A DNA stretch of 64,000 nucleotides from positions 1 to 64,000 of the forward strand of contig DATATV010000028.1 of the NCBI GenBank assembly GCA_036268615.1. Reading direction: 5' to 3'. A program made the position numbers and the translations under genes. Below, one piece after another: positions 53,990 through 62,366 of this stretch. Origin of the DNA: DATATV01 sp036268615 (GTDB lineage Bacteria > Actinomycetota > Actinomycetes > Mycobacteriales > Pseudonocardiaceae). The stretch's first letter is position 1. Each line of letters opens with the position of its first letter. The notes under the pieces were generated by a model, which saw only the letters and a program-made list of their open reading frames with translations, searched no databases and had not been told where the DNA came from.

Positions 53990-54853
53990 TCAGCCGCCGC
54001 GGGTTTCCAGCTTCAGTCGCAACGCGAGTCCGGCGCGGATGGCCAGCAGCACCGGGAGCCACTGCGGACCACGGTGTCGGTCGGCCAGGTACTGGTAGGC
54101 GCTGCGATGGTGCGCGGCGAGCATCCGGGCGGAGGTCTGCTTGGTCGAGTGGCCGCCGATGTGGGTCACCTCGGCGTCGGGCACATAGACGTTGGGCCAA
54201 CCCGCCTCGGCCAGCCGGGCGCCGAGGTCGACGTCCTCGAAGTACATGAAGTACCGCTCGTCGAAGCCGTGCACCGCGTCGAAGGCCTCCCGGCGCAGCA
54301 GCAGGCAGGAGCCCGACAGCCAGCCCGCGATCCGCTCGGTCACCGCGGTGTCGGACTGCCGGTAGGCGCGGGTCCACGGGTTGCTCGGCCAGATCCGGCC
54401 GAGCGCGGCGTGCCCGAAACCCCGGCCCAGCGAGGGCAGCAGCCGCGCCGACGGGTAGACCGTGCCGTTGGGCTCACGCACCAGCGGACCGAACGCGCCC
54501 GCGTGCGGCCAGCGCTTCGCCGCGTCGAGCAGCGTGTCCAGCGAACCGGGGGCCCAGGTCAGGTCCGGGTTGGCCACCACGACCCAGCCGACCTCCGGCG
54601 GCAGCACAGCCACCCCGCGGTTGGCGCCGGTGCCGTAGCCGAGGTTGCCGCCGGTGGACAGCAGGCGCACGTTCTCCCGCTCGGCTGCCTGCTCCGGTGC
54701 GCCGTCGGTGGACCCGTTGTCCGCCAACACCACCCGCACCGGTCGGCTGGTCGCCTCGGCCAGTGTGTCCAGGAAACCGGCCAGGGTCTCCCCCGGCGAG
54801 TAGGTCACGGTCACCACGGCCAGTTCGTCGCCGTAACGGCTCGGTTCGGTCAC
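53990..54853 (-). CDS. wbbL: WbbL-like rhamnosyltransferase (GT2)
   Basis: The 287-residue cytosolic GT-A enzyme has LADNGSTDGAPEQ, NLGYGTGANRGV, NPDLTW and the YFEDVDLGARL acid motif. In mycobacteria WbbL (Rv3265c) adds rhamnose from dTDP-rhamnose to GlcNAc-P-P-decaprenol, forming the linker that joins arabinogalactan to peptidoglycan. Similarity and gene context (before rmlD and an LCP gene) support the same role. I chose GTG 54853, because no in-frame ATG is near; the open frame to 55165 is inside the next gene. It lies 68 bp after the upstream GT4 gene. Confidence 0.88.
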   Translation of the reverse strand: MTEPSRYGDELAVVTVTYSPGETLAGFLDTLAEATSRPVRVVLADNGSTDGAPEQAAERENVRLLSTGGNLGYGTGANRGVAVLPPEVGWVVVANPDLTWAPGSLDTLLDAAKRWPHAGAFGPLVREPNGTVYPSARLLPSLGRGFGHAALGRIWPSNPWTRAYRQSDTAVTERIAGWLSGSCLLLRREAFDAVHGFDERYFMYFEDVDLGARLAEAGWPNVYVPDAEVTHIGGHSTKQTSARMLAAHHRSAYQYLADRHRGPQWLPVLLAIRAGLALRLKLETRGG

Positions 54854-54921
54854 GGGCAGCCATTGTGCACCGCGCCCGGTCGAGGGCGGCGGGCGGCAAC
54901 ACCAGCGCGCGCCGACCGGCC

Positions 54922-56073
54922 TCAACGACCCCGGCGGTGCCGGCGGTAGGCCCGGTCGTAGGCCTCGCGGTGGCGCTCCGCGCTGATCGCCCAGGAGAAC
55001 TCCTTGGACCGGCGCAGCGCGGCCGTCGCCAGGTCGGCCCGGCGGGCCGGATCGCCCAACAGGTCGGTCAGCGCGGCGGCGATGTCCCCGGCGCCGACCC
55101 CGCAGTAGGCGACCGCCTCGCCGCCGACTTCGGGCAGGGCGAGCTTGCGGGTGGTCAGCACGCACGCACCGGAGGCCATCGCCTCCAGCACCGGCAGGCC
55201 GAAACCCTCACCAAGACTGGGATACGCGACCAGTTCGGCACCGCCGAGGAAGCCGGCCAGCGCCTCGAACGGCAGGTAGCCGGCGCGGATCACCCGCAGC
55301 CGGTGCGGCACCGCGTCCAATGCCCGCTCCACCTGACCGTCCCAGCCGGGCTGGCCGGCCAGCACGAGCGCGGGCGGGTCGGGGCGGCCGGCGGAGACCT
55401 GGGCGAAGCCGCGGATCAGCGCGGGCACGTTCTTCCGTGGCTCCAGCGCGCCGAGAAAGGCGATGTAGGGAGCGTCCCCCAGTTTCAGGGCCTGCCGGAC
55501 GACCCGGGTTTCTTCCTCCGACGGCGGGTGGAAGCGCTCGTTGTCCACACCGTGCGGGGCGATGTAGAGCCGGCGCGCGTCGGCGCCGGCGACCCGCACG
55601 AGTTCGTTGGCGGTCGCGACGCTGGGCACCACGCACAGTTCGGCCCGGCGCAGCGAAGCGCGGGTCCAGGCGCGGAAGAAGCGGGCCTTGACCGAGGAGT
55701 GCAGCACCGCGTCGGTGAAGAAGGTCGCGTCGTGCAACGTCACCACGGAGGCCGCTGATACTGCCAATGGCAGAGTGTAATGCGGCGAATGCACCACGTT
55801 AACACCCAAACGGCGTATCAGCCGGGGCAGCGTCGTCTGCTCCCAGGTGAGCCGCGCGGTCCTCGTGGCGACCGCTTCGGCGGCCGTGACGACCCGGCTG
55901 TGCGGCACCAGATCGACGTATAGTCGCACGTCACGAGGCTGGCACACCACGGTGAGGTCGGTGCCGTCCGCGTCCAGTGCGGCCACCAGCGAATCGACGT
56001 AGCGACCGACCCCACCCCGGTCGGCCGGGACGGCCGTGGCGTCGACCAACACGCTGGGTTCTGCGCGAGACAC
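54922..56073 (-). CDS. GT4 (GT-B) glycosyltransferase, first of the cluster
   Basis: The 383-residue protein has the GT4 layout: N-terminal VDATAVPADRGGVGRYVDSLVAAL, middle VVTLHDATFF and SPHYTLP, C-terminal FLGALEPRKNVPALIRGFA and the donor-binding YPSLGEGFGLPVLEAMASG with its conserved Glu residues. It would transfer a sugar from a nucleotide donor to a lipid-linked or polysaccharide acceptor on the cytosolic face. Donor and acceptor are not predictable. It is in one direction with the GT4 gene upstream (56152-57288) and wbbL downstream, probably an operon. Confidence 0.88.
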   Translation of the reverse strand: MSRAEPSVLVDATAVPADRGGVGRYVDSLVAALDADGTDLTVVCQPRDVRLYVDLVPHSRVVTAAEAVATRTARLTWEQTTLPRLIRRLGVNVVHSPHYTLPLAVSAASVVTLHDATFFTDAVLHSSVKARFFRAWTRASLRRAELCVVPSVATANELVRVAGADARRLYIAPHGVDNERFHPPSEEETRVVRQALKLGDAPYIAFLGALEPRKNVPALIRGFAQVSAGRPDPPALVLAGQPGWDGQVERALDAVPHRLRVIRAGYLPFEALAGFLGGAELVAYPSLGEGFGLPVLEAMASGACVLTTRKLALPEVGGEAVAYCGVGAGDIAAALTDLLGDPARRADLATAALRRSKEFSWAISAERHREAYDRAYRRHRRGR

Positions 56074-56151
56074 GCCTCGCAGCGTACGGCCGTGACCGTA
56101 CGCACCGCCGTGGAACGGGCAAAGTGACGGTGCGTAGTACCTCCGGTGGAC

Positions 56152-57288
56152 TCAAACCAAACCCGTGCGGGCCGCCTGATAGAGCTGGCGGTGCAGATTC
56201 CACATCTGCTCGGCCGCGTGCGTCCAGGTGAACCTGGCCGCCCGCCGCTGGGCCGCGGCCACCTTCGCCGCGGTGCGCGCCGGGTCGTCCAGCACCGTGC
56301 GCAACGCGCTGACCAGCGCGGGCGGGTCGCTGCGCCGGGCCAGGAAGCCGGTGCCGCCGGCCACCTCGATCAGCGCGGGCGCGTCCGAGTGCACCACCGG
56401 CACGCCGGCCGCCATCGCCTCCAGCACCGGCAGCCCGAAACCCTCGGCCAGGCTCGGCGCCACCAGCACGGTCGCGCCGTAGAGCACCACCGCGAGTTCG
56501 GTGTCGGTCAGCTCGCCGAGCAGGTGCAGGCGTTCGGCGGCCAGCCCGTGCCGCTGCGCGAACGCGGTCGGGCTGACCTTGCCCCAGCCGGTCGGGCCGA
56601 CCACCACCAGCGGCAGGTCCGGCGCACTGGGCCGGGCCATCGCGGAGATCAGTACGTCCAGGCCCTTGCGCGGTTCCATCGTGCCGACCACCAGCACGTA
56701 CCGGTCGGGCAGCCGCAGCCGGTGGCGGACCCGGTCGGCGGCCTCGGCGTCCGGCGGCTGGGCCAGTGCCTGCGGCACGCCGTGCCCGACCACGTGCACC
56801 CTGGCCAGGCCGGGCGCGTGCTGGGTGAGTTCGGCCGAGACGGTCGAGGTGGGCACGACGATCGCGCTGGCCTGGTTAACCGCGCGGCCGATCACCTTGC
56901 GGTGCCAGGCGGCGCCGCGTTTGGTCAGCGTCTCGGGGTGGGTCCAGGGCACCGTGTCGTGCACGGTGACCACCAGGCTGTGGCCGCGCCGAGGGCTCGC
57001 CGGGGCGAGCGGGGTCGGCGCGTGCACCGCGTCGCCACCCGGCCACAGCGGCACGCCCCGCTCCCAGGCCGCGATCAACGCCCGTCTCGGCAACGGCAGC
57101 ATCTTCGGGCCGTCCACACCGGGCACGATGGCCGGGGAGGGATCACCGTGTCTGGCCACGGCACTGCTCACGGTCCAGCCGGCTGGCGCGGTCGCCACCA
57201 GGGCGGCGGCCAGCTCACGGATGTACCGGCCGGTGCCACCGGGCACCGGCGCCAGCAGCTGTTCGACGAGCACGACCAACTCGGGCAC
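56152..57288 (-). CDS. GT4 (GT-B) glycosyltransferase, second of the cluster
   Basis: The 378-residue GT4 protein starts at GTG 57288 (VPELVVLVEQLLAPVPGGTGRYIREL). It has VTVHDTVPWTHPET, GTMEPRKGLDVLISAM and the donor site VAPSLAEGFGLPVLEAMAAG. It resembles its downstream neighbour in plan but not closely enough to be a recent duplicate by eye. The GT2 gene at 57322 diverges from it with only 33 bp between starts. Donor and acceptor are unknown. Confidence 0.87.
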   Translation of the reverse strand: MPELVVLVEQLLAPVPGGTGRYIRELAAALVATAPAGWTVSSAVARHGDPSPAIVPGVDGPKMLPLPRRALIAAWERGVPLWPGGDAVHAPTPLAPASPRRGHSLVVTVHDTVPWTHPETLTKRGAAWHRKVIGRAVNQASAIVVPTSTVSAELTQHAPGLARVHVVGHGVPQALAQPPDAEAADRVRHRLRLPDRYVLVVGTMEPRKGLDVLISAMARPSAPDLPLVVVGPTGWGKVSPTAFAQRHGLAAERLHLLGELTDTELAVVLYGATVLVAPSLAEGFGLPVLEAMAAGVPVVHSDAPALIEVAGGTGFLARRSDPPALVSALRTVLDDPARTAAKVAAAQRRAARFTWTHAAEQMWNLHRQLYQAARTGLV

Positions 57289-57321
57289 GCCGCCAGCCTG
57301 CCACGTCCGACCAGTACCGTC

Positions 57322-58287
57322 ATGTCCGTGGCCGAGCCGGACCGGCGCGCCGGGGCGCGCAGCACCGTGATCGTGGTGACCTGGCGCGGCCGGGCCCACC
57401 TGGACCGTTGCCTGGACGCTCTCGCCGGCCAGCACAGTCCACATCGGACTCTCGTGGTGGACAACGCCTCCGACGACGGCACCGCCGAGCTGCTCGACGC
57501 GCGCTCCCCGGCACCGACGGTGCTGCGCCTGCCGCGCAACCGCGGTTATGCCGGCGGGCTGGCCGCCGCGCTGTCGCGGGTGGACACGCCGCTGGTCGCG
57601 TGGCTCAACGACGACGCCGCACCCGCGCCGGACTGGCTCGGCGCACTGGAGGACGCACTGGACGCCGAGCCCGCGGCGGCCGCGGCCGGCTCGGTGCTGA
57701 CCGACGAGGCCGGTGCGGTCTCCTCGGCCGGGGTGTGGCTGACCGCCGACGGGCACGGCGCGGACGTGCCGACCGCCGGTGCGCCCACGTTCGCTTTCTG
57801 CGGTGGCGCGGTGCTGCTGCGCACCGACGCGCTGCGCCGGATCGGCGGGCTGCCGGCCGGTTTCTTCTGTTACTACGAGGACACCGACACGGCCTGGCGG
57901 CTGCGGCTGGCCGGCTGGCGGATCGTCCAGGTGCCCACGGCCCGCGCGGTGCACCTGCACGGGGCGAGCTCCCGACCCGGCTCGCCACTGTTCCACCGCT
58001 GGAACGAGCGCAACCGGCTGCTAATGCTGCTGCGCTGCGCGCCGGCGGTGACCGCGCTCAGCCAGCTCGCCCGGTTCGCCGCACTCACCGCCGCGCTGCC
58101 GGTGCGCAGGCTGGCCGGCCGGGCCGTCCCGGACGCGGCCAACTTCGCGGTCGGCCTGCGGCTGCTGGTGCTGGCCGAGGTGGTGTCGCGGCTGCCGGCG
58201 ACCCTGCTGCGCCGACATCGGATCGGCCGGCTGAGCACGGTCGGCCGGGCCGTGGTCTGGCGCACCTGGTCCGGCCGGGCCGGCTGA
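57322..58287 (+). CDS. GT2 (GT-A) glycosyltransferase
   Basis: The 321-residue protein has VVTWRGRAHLDRCLDAL, VVDNASDDGTAELL, the DXD-like WLNDDAAPAPDW and YYEDTDTAWRLRL with the conserved acidic residues. The basic C-terminal tail (about 230-321, with RRLAGRAV, LRRHRIGRL) may associate with the membrane. Its type is that of rhamnosyl- or related transferases acting on lipid-linked sugars. The start is ATG 57322 or GTG 57328. It diverges from the GT4 gene and is followed by the fused GT2-GT4 gene. Confidence 0.87.
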   Translation: MSVAEPDRRAGARSTVIVVTWRGRAHLDRCLDALAGQHSPHRTLVVDNASDDGTAELLDARSPAPTVLRLPRNRGYAGGLAAALSRVDTPLVAWLNDDAAPAPDWLGALEDALDAEPAAAAAGSVLTDEAGAVSSAGVWLTADGHGADVPTAGAPTFAFCGGAVLLRTDALRRIGGLPAGFFCYYEDTDTAWRLRLAGWRIVQVPTARAVHLHGASSRPGSPLFHRWNERNRLLMLLRCAPAVTALSQLARFAALTAALPVRRLAGRAVPDAANFAVGLRLLVLAEVVSRLPATLLRRHRIGRLSTVGRAVVWRTWSGRAG

Positions 58288-58425
58288 GCGGCCGCTGATC
58301 GGCTTGTACTCGGCCGGGCTGCTCGCGCACCAGCCCCCACGCGGGTGAAAGCCGGTACCGCACCGCCCCACCACAGTCCGATAGGGCACTCTTATCACCT
58401 GTACGCGGCGAAGGGAGTGGGGCGC

Positions 58426-61029
58426 GTGGCTGAGGTGGTTAGGTCGGCCGAGTCGGTCAACGGTTCGATCGGGGAGTCGGCGCGCGGGACGACATCGCCC
58501 ATGCTGTCGGTGATCCTGGTCAACTACCGCGGCGCCGAGCACACCATCACCTGCCTGCGGGCCCTGCGCACGGACCTGGACTACCCGGCCGACCGGCTCC
58601 AGGTGGTCTGCGTGGAGAACGGGTCCGGCGACGGCAGCCTGGCCAAGATCCGCGCCGCGGCCCGCGAGCTGACCGGGGTCACCGTGGTGGACGCCGGGGA
58701 GAACCTGGGCTTCGCCGCCGGCTGCAACCTCGGCGCGAAACACGCCACCGGCGAGGTACTCGCGCTGTTGAACAACGACGCCCGGCCGCACCGGGACTGG
58801 GCCAGGACCGCGGTCGCCGTGCTGCGGGCCGACCCGACGATCGCCGCGGTGGCCAGCCGGGTGCTGGACTGGGACGGCGAGCGGGTCGACTTCGTCGACG
58901 GCGGGCTGACCTGGTTCGGCATGGGTTACAAGCAGCACGCCGGCAAACCGTTGGCGGAACTGGGTTCCGGTGACCACGAGCGGCCACGGGACGTGCTGTT
59001 CGCGACCGGCGCGGCGATGTTCGTGCGGGCCGACGTGTTCGACTCGGTCGGCGGTTTCGACGAGCGCTTCTTCATGTTCTACGAGGACGTCGACCTCGGC
59101 TGGCGGCTCAACCTGCGCGGCTGGCGGGTCCGCTACGAGCCGGCCTCGCTGGCCTACCACCGGCACCACGCCTCGATGTCCGAAGTAGACGGCTCGGACA
59201 ACGCCCGCGAGTCGTATCTGTTGCAGCGCAACGCACTCGCCATGATTTACAAGAACTACTCCGACGAGACGCTGGCCCTGGCGATGCCGGCCGCGCTCGC
59301 GCTGACCGTGCGCCGGTCGACCGCCGACGGCCGGATCGATACCGCGCAACTGGAGATCACCAGCCGCCGGGCCGACCAGCAGACGCCGGAACCGGCCGAG
59401 GTGAGCATCCCGCGCAGCGCGCTGGCCGGCCTGCTGGCCATCGACCGGTTCACCGACCTGCTGCCCGAACTGATCAAGGCCAGAGCGGTCGAGCAGGCGG
59501 CCAGGGTGCGCACCGACGCGGACCTGGAACCGTTGATGCGCAAGGCGATCGAGCCGGCCAACCCACTGCCCCGCTATCTTTCCGGACACCGTGACCTGGT
59601 CGAGGCGTTCCGGCTGGAGGAGGCGTTCAACCGGCCGCGCAAGATCCTGGTGATCACCATGGACGCGGTCGGCCCGCGGATGGCCGGCCCGGCGATCCGC
59701 GCCTGGAACATGGCCGACCTGCTCGCCGGTGAGCATGACGTCCGGCTGGTCACCGCAAATCCGCACTTCGAACCGGTGCCCGCGCCCTTCCCGCTGCTGC
59801 ACGTCACGCACAAGCAGTTGACCCAGCAGGCCGAGTGGGCCGACATCGTCATCCTGCAGGGCCACGCCCTGGAGATCCTGCCCGACCTCAAGAAGCTCGA
59901 TTCGCGCACGCTGCTCATCTGCGACATGTACGACCCGATCCACCTGGAACTGTTGGAACAGGGCAAGGAACAGACCGACGAGCAGCGCGCCGCGCACCAG
60001 AAGGTCATCCTCGGTGTGCTCAACGCGCAGTGGCGACGCGGCGACTTCTTCCTCTGCGCGTCCGACCGGCAGCGGCACTTCTGGCTCGGCCACTTCGCCG
60101 CACTGGGCCGGCTCACCCCGGAGCTCTACGACGCCGACCCGACCGCGGGCTCGCTGCTCGCGGTGGCCCCGTTCGGACTGCCCGGCAAGGCGCCCGCACG
60201 GACCGGACCGGGCCTGCGCGCGGCACTGCCCGGAATATCCGAAAAGGACAAGGTGGTGCTCTGGGCCGGCGGCGTCTACAGCTGGTTCGACCCGGTGACC
60301 CTGGTCCGCGCGATCGGCGAGCTGCGCGGCCGGCGGTCGGACGTGCGGCTGGTGTTCCTCGGGATGCGCCACCCCAACCCGGACGTGCCGGAGATGGACG
60401 TGGCCGTGCGCACCCGGGCGGTGGCCGGTCAGCTGGAACTCGTCGGCGAGCACGTCTTCTTCAACGAGGGCTGGGTGCCCTACGGCGAGCGGCAGAACTG
60501 GCTGCTCGACGCCGACTGCGGGGTGACCACGCACTTCCAGCACGTGGAGACGACGTTCGCGTTCCGCACCAGGGTGCTCGACTACCTGTGGTCCTCGCTG
60601 CCGATCGTGACCACCGAGGGCGACGCGTTCGCCGACCTTGTGCGCATCGAGCGGCTGGGCGTGACCGTGCCGCCGGAGGACCCCCGGGCGCTCGCCGAGG
60701 CGCTGGAACTGGTGCTCTACGACGAGGAGTTCGCCGCCGGCTGCCGGGAGCGGATCGCCAACGTGCGCGAGCAGTTCACCTGGGACCGCACGCTCGCCCC
60801 GCTGCTGGACTACTGCCGCAACCCGCACCCGGCCGCCGACCGGCTGCTCGGCGGCGGGCCGCTGGTGCACCGGCCGCCGCTCGGCGCCGCCGGCACGCTG
60901 CGCCGGGACGTGGACCTGGTCCGCGAGTACCTGTCCGCGGGCGGACCGACCGAGGTGGCCCGACGGGCCGTCGGCCGGGTCCGCCGGATCGCCTCGACCA
61001 GGGTCCCGGGGCGCAACCATGCCGACTGA
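58426..61029 (+). CDS. Bifunctional GT2-GT4 glycosyltransferase fusion
   Basis: The 867-residue protein carries two catalytic units. Residues about 25-270 are GT2, with VCVENGSGDGSLAKI, LLNNDARPHRDW and FYEDVDLGWRLNLRG. Residues about 430-830 are a GT-B/GT4-like unit starting RPRKILVITMDAVGPRMAGPAIRAWNMADLLA and containing VLWAGGVYSWFDPVTLV and WVPYGERQNWLLDADCGV. A helical linker of roughly 150 residues joins them. Such fusions may add two sugars in succession. The start is GTG 58426 (AAGGGAG upstream); the longer frame from 58345 adds an unlikely extension. It overlaps the next GT4 gene by 11 bp. Confidence 0.85.
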   Translation: MAEVVRSAESVNGSIGESARGTTSPMLSVILVNYRGAEHTITCLRALRTDLDYPADRLQVVCVENGSGDGSLAKIRAAARELTGVTVVDAGENLGFAAGCNLGAKHATGEVLALLNNDARPHRDWARTAVAVLRADPTIAAVASRVLDWDGERVDFVDGGLTWFGMGYKQHAGKPLAELGSGDHERPRDVLFATGAAMFVRADVFDSVGGFDERFFMFYEDVDLGWRLNLRGWRVRYEPASLAYHRHHASMSEVDGSDNARESYLLQRNALAMIYKNYSDETLALAMPAALALTVRRSTADGRIDTAQLEITSRRADQQTPEPAEVSIPRSALAGLLAIDRFTDLLPELIKARAVEQAARVRTDADLEPLMRKAIEPANPLPRYLSGHRDLVEAFRLEEAFNRPRKILVITMDAVGPRMAGPAIRAWNMADLLAGEHDVRLVTANPHFEPVPAPFPLLHVTHKQLTQQAEWADIVILQGHALEILPDLKKLDSRTLLICDMYDPIHLELLEQGKEQTDEQRAAHQKVILGVLNAQWRRGDFFLCASDRQRHFWLGHFAALGRLTPELYDADPTAGSLLAVAPFGLPGKAPARTGPGLRAALPGISEKDKVVLWAGGVYSWFDPVTLVRAIGELRGRRSDVRLVFLGMRHPNPDVPEMDVAVRTRAVAGQLELVGEHVFFNEGWVPYGERQNWLLDADCGVTTHFQHVETTFAFRTRVLDYLWSSLPIVTTEGDAFADLVRIERLGVTVPPEDPRALAEALELVLYDEEFAAGCRERIANVREQFTWDRTLAPLLDYCRNPHPAADRLLGGGPLVHRPPLGAAGTLRRDVDLVREYLSAGGPTEVARRAVGRVRRIASTRVPGRNHAD

Positions 61030-62116
61030 CCGGCGACGCCGCCTGCGAGTACTGATCGACGGCACCCCACTGCTCGGGCAGCGCACCGGGATCGGCCGGT
61101 ACACCGCGGCGCTGGCCGAGGAACTCGCCTCCAGGTCCGATGTGGACATTCGGGCGGTCGCGTTCACCCTGCGCGGCTGGCGGGCGCTGCGCTCGGTCCT
61201 GCCGCACGGCGTGTGGGCCCGCGGGCTGCCGTGTTCGGCCCGACTGCTGCGGCAGTGCTGGTTGCGGTCGGACTATCCGCCGGTGGAACTGATCGCCGGC
61301 TTCTCCGACATCGTGCACGGCACCAACTTCGTACTGCCGGTGGCCGCGCGGGCCGGTGGCGTCCTGACCATTCATGATCTGGCGTTCCTGGACGCGCCCG
61401 ACGAGTTGCCGCCCAGTGACCGTGACCTGCCCGCGCTCGTCCTGCGCTCGGCCCGGCGCGCCGATGTGGTCTGCACGCCGACCGAGGCCGTGGCGACCGC
61501 GGTTCGGGAGCGGCTCGGGGTGCCCGCCGAGCGGGTGATGGTCACCCCGCTGGGGGTCGATCCCGCCTGGTTCGCCGCTCGGCCGGCCAGTCCCGAGGTA
61601 CGCGAGCGGCTTGGGCTGCCGAAGGAGTACCTGCTCTTTGTCGGGGCTGAGGGGCCTCGTAAGGGGTTGGACATCCTGCGGAAGGCGCATCAGTCGACGG
61701 CCGAGTTGCCGCCGCTGGTGCTCACCGGACCGGGTCGGTCCGGGGTGGATGGCCGAGTCCTGCGTACCGGGTACCTGCCTGAAGTTGATCTTCGTAGTGT
61801 GGTGGCCGGGGCGGCCGCGGTGGTGCTGCCCTCCCGGGACGAAGGGTTCGGGCTTCCCGTGCTGGAAGCGCTGGCGTGTAATGTGCCGGTTGTCTGCTCT
61901 GATGTTCCCGCGTTGCGGGAGGTTGCCGGGGGGCAGGCGACGCTGGTTCCTTATGGGGACCCGGATGCGCTTGCGGCTGCGTTGGTTTCTGCTATTGCTG
62001 ATCCGCCCGGGGCTGATGTGTTGGCGGCTCGGCGGACTCATGCCGCTGGATTTACCTGGCGTCGTTGTGCTGAGGCGACTGTTTCAGCTTACCAACACGC
62101 GGCCCTGTCGCGGTAG
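61019..62116 (+). CDS. GT4 (GT-B) glycosyltransferase, third of the cluster
   Basis: The 365-residue protein has LIDGTPLLGQRTGIGRYTAAL, TIHDLAFLDAPDELPP, VGAEGPRKGLDILRKA and LPSRDEGFGLPVLEALACN (donor site). Its ATG lies 11 bp inside the preceding fusion gene, so they are co-translated. The DNA changes in style from about 61640: codons ending in T and G (GTT, GCT, GAT, CGG) replace the C-ending codons of its neighbours through to the stop. This could mean a recombined 3' part. It converges on rmlD with a 250-bp spacer. Confidence 0.87.
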   Translation: MPTDRRRRLRVLIDGTPLLGQRTGIGRYTAALAEELASRSDVDIRAVAFTLRGWRALRSVLPHGVWARGLPCSARLLRQCWLRSDYPPVELIAGFSDIVHGTNFVLPVAARAGGVLTIHDLAFLDAPDELPPSDRDLPALVLRSARRADVVCTPTEAVATAVRERLGVPAERVMVTPLGVDPAWFAARPASPEVRERLGLPKEYLLFVGAEGPRKGLDILRKAHQSTAELPPLVLTGPGRSGVDGRVLRTGYLPEVDLRSVVAGAAAVVLPSRDEGFGLPVLEALACNVPVVCSDVPALREVAGGQATLVPYGDPDALAAALVSAIADPPGADVLAARRTHAAGFTWRRCAEATVSAYQHAALSR

Positions 62117-62161
62117 GGCCCTGTCGCTCCAGCGACGAGGGGGGCCAGCGGCGAAGCGACC
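62115..62161. repeat. Imperfect 47-bp intergenic direct repeat, copy 1
   Basis: Begins AGGGCCCTGTCGC and ends CCAGCGGCGAAGCGACC, matching copy 2 at 62305-62352 at both ends. It contains a perfect hairpin GTCGCT-CC-AGCGAC (62123-62136) right after the GT4 stop, so it may also terminate that gene. Confidence 0.6.
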
Positions 62162-62304
62162 ATCTTTTCCTTGCTGGATGGGAACTTCGCTGTCGGGGGA
62201 TGGCGCACGGGCGAGTCTTGTTCCGGTTTTGCGGTGGGTCCTTCTTCCCGATGCGCGATTTTCTCAGGGCGCTTTGTATCGGGACGAAGGGGTAGGACGG
62301 TCGA

Positions 62305-62352
62305 AGGGCCCCGTCGCGCCGGCGGCGCTCCAGAGCCAGCAGCGAAGCGACC
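62305..62352. repeat. Imperfect 48-bp intergenic direct repeat, copy 2
   Basis: Begins AGGGCCCCGTCGC and ends CCAGCAGCGAAGCGACC (16 of the last 17 bases match copy 1). The middle GCGCCGGCGGCGC is self-complementary. It lies 14 bp downstream of the rmlD stop (minus strand), so the pair brackets the convergent spacer. Confidence 0.6.
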
Positions 62353-62366
62353 CCTATCCGCGCCCG

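Noticed and set aside
55540..55552. TTGTCCACA DnaA-box-like sequence inside a GT4 gene
   Set aside because: It is a single copy within coding sequence, encoded by common codons; chance is likely, unlike the tandem pair upstream of comF.
57289..57321. Full divergent promoter pair in the 33-bp gap between two glycosyltransferases
   Set aside because: The gap is too short to show two promoters, and no -10/-35 elements are evident; the promoters probably lie inside the opposite genes.
58021..61167. 1048-codon open frame opposite the GT2-GT4 fusion
   Set aside because: It is an antisense shadow of the fusion gene, with no recognisable family.
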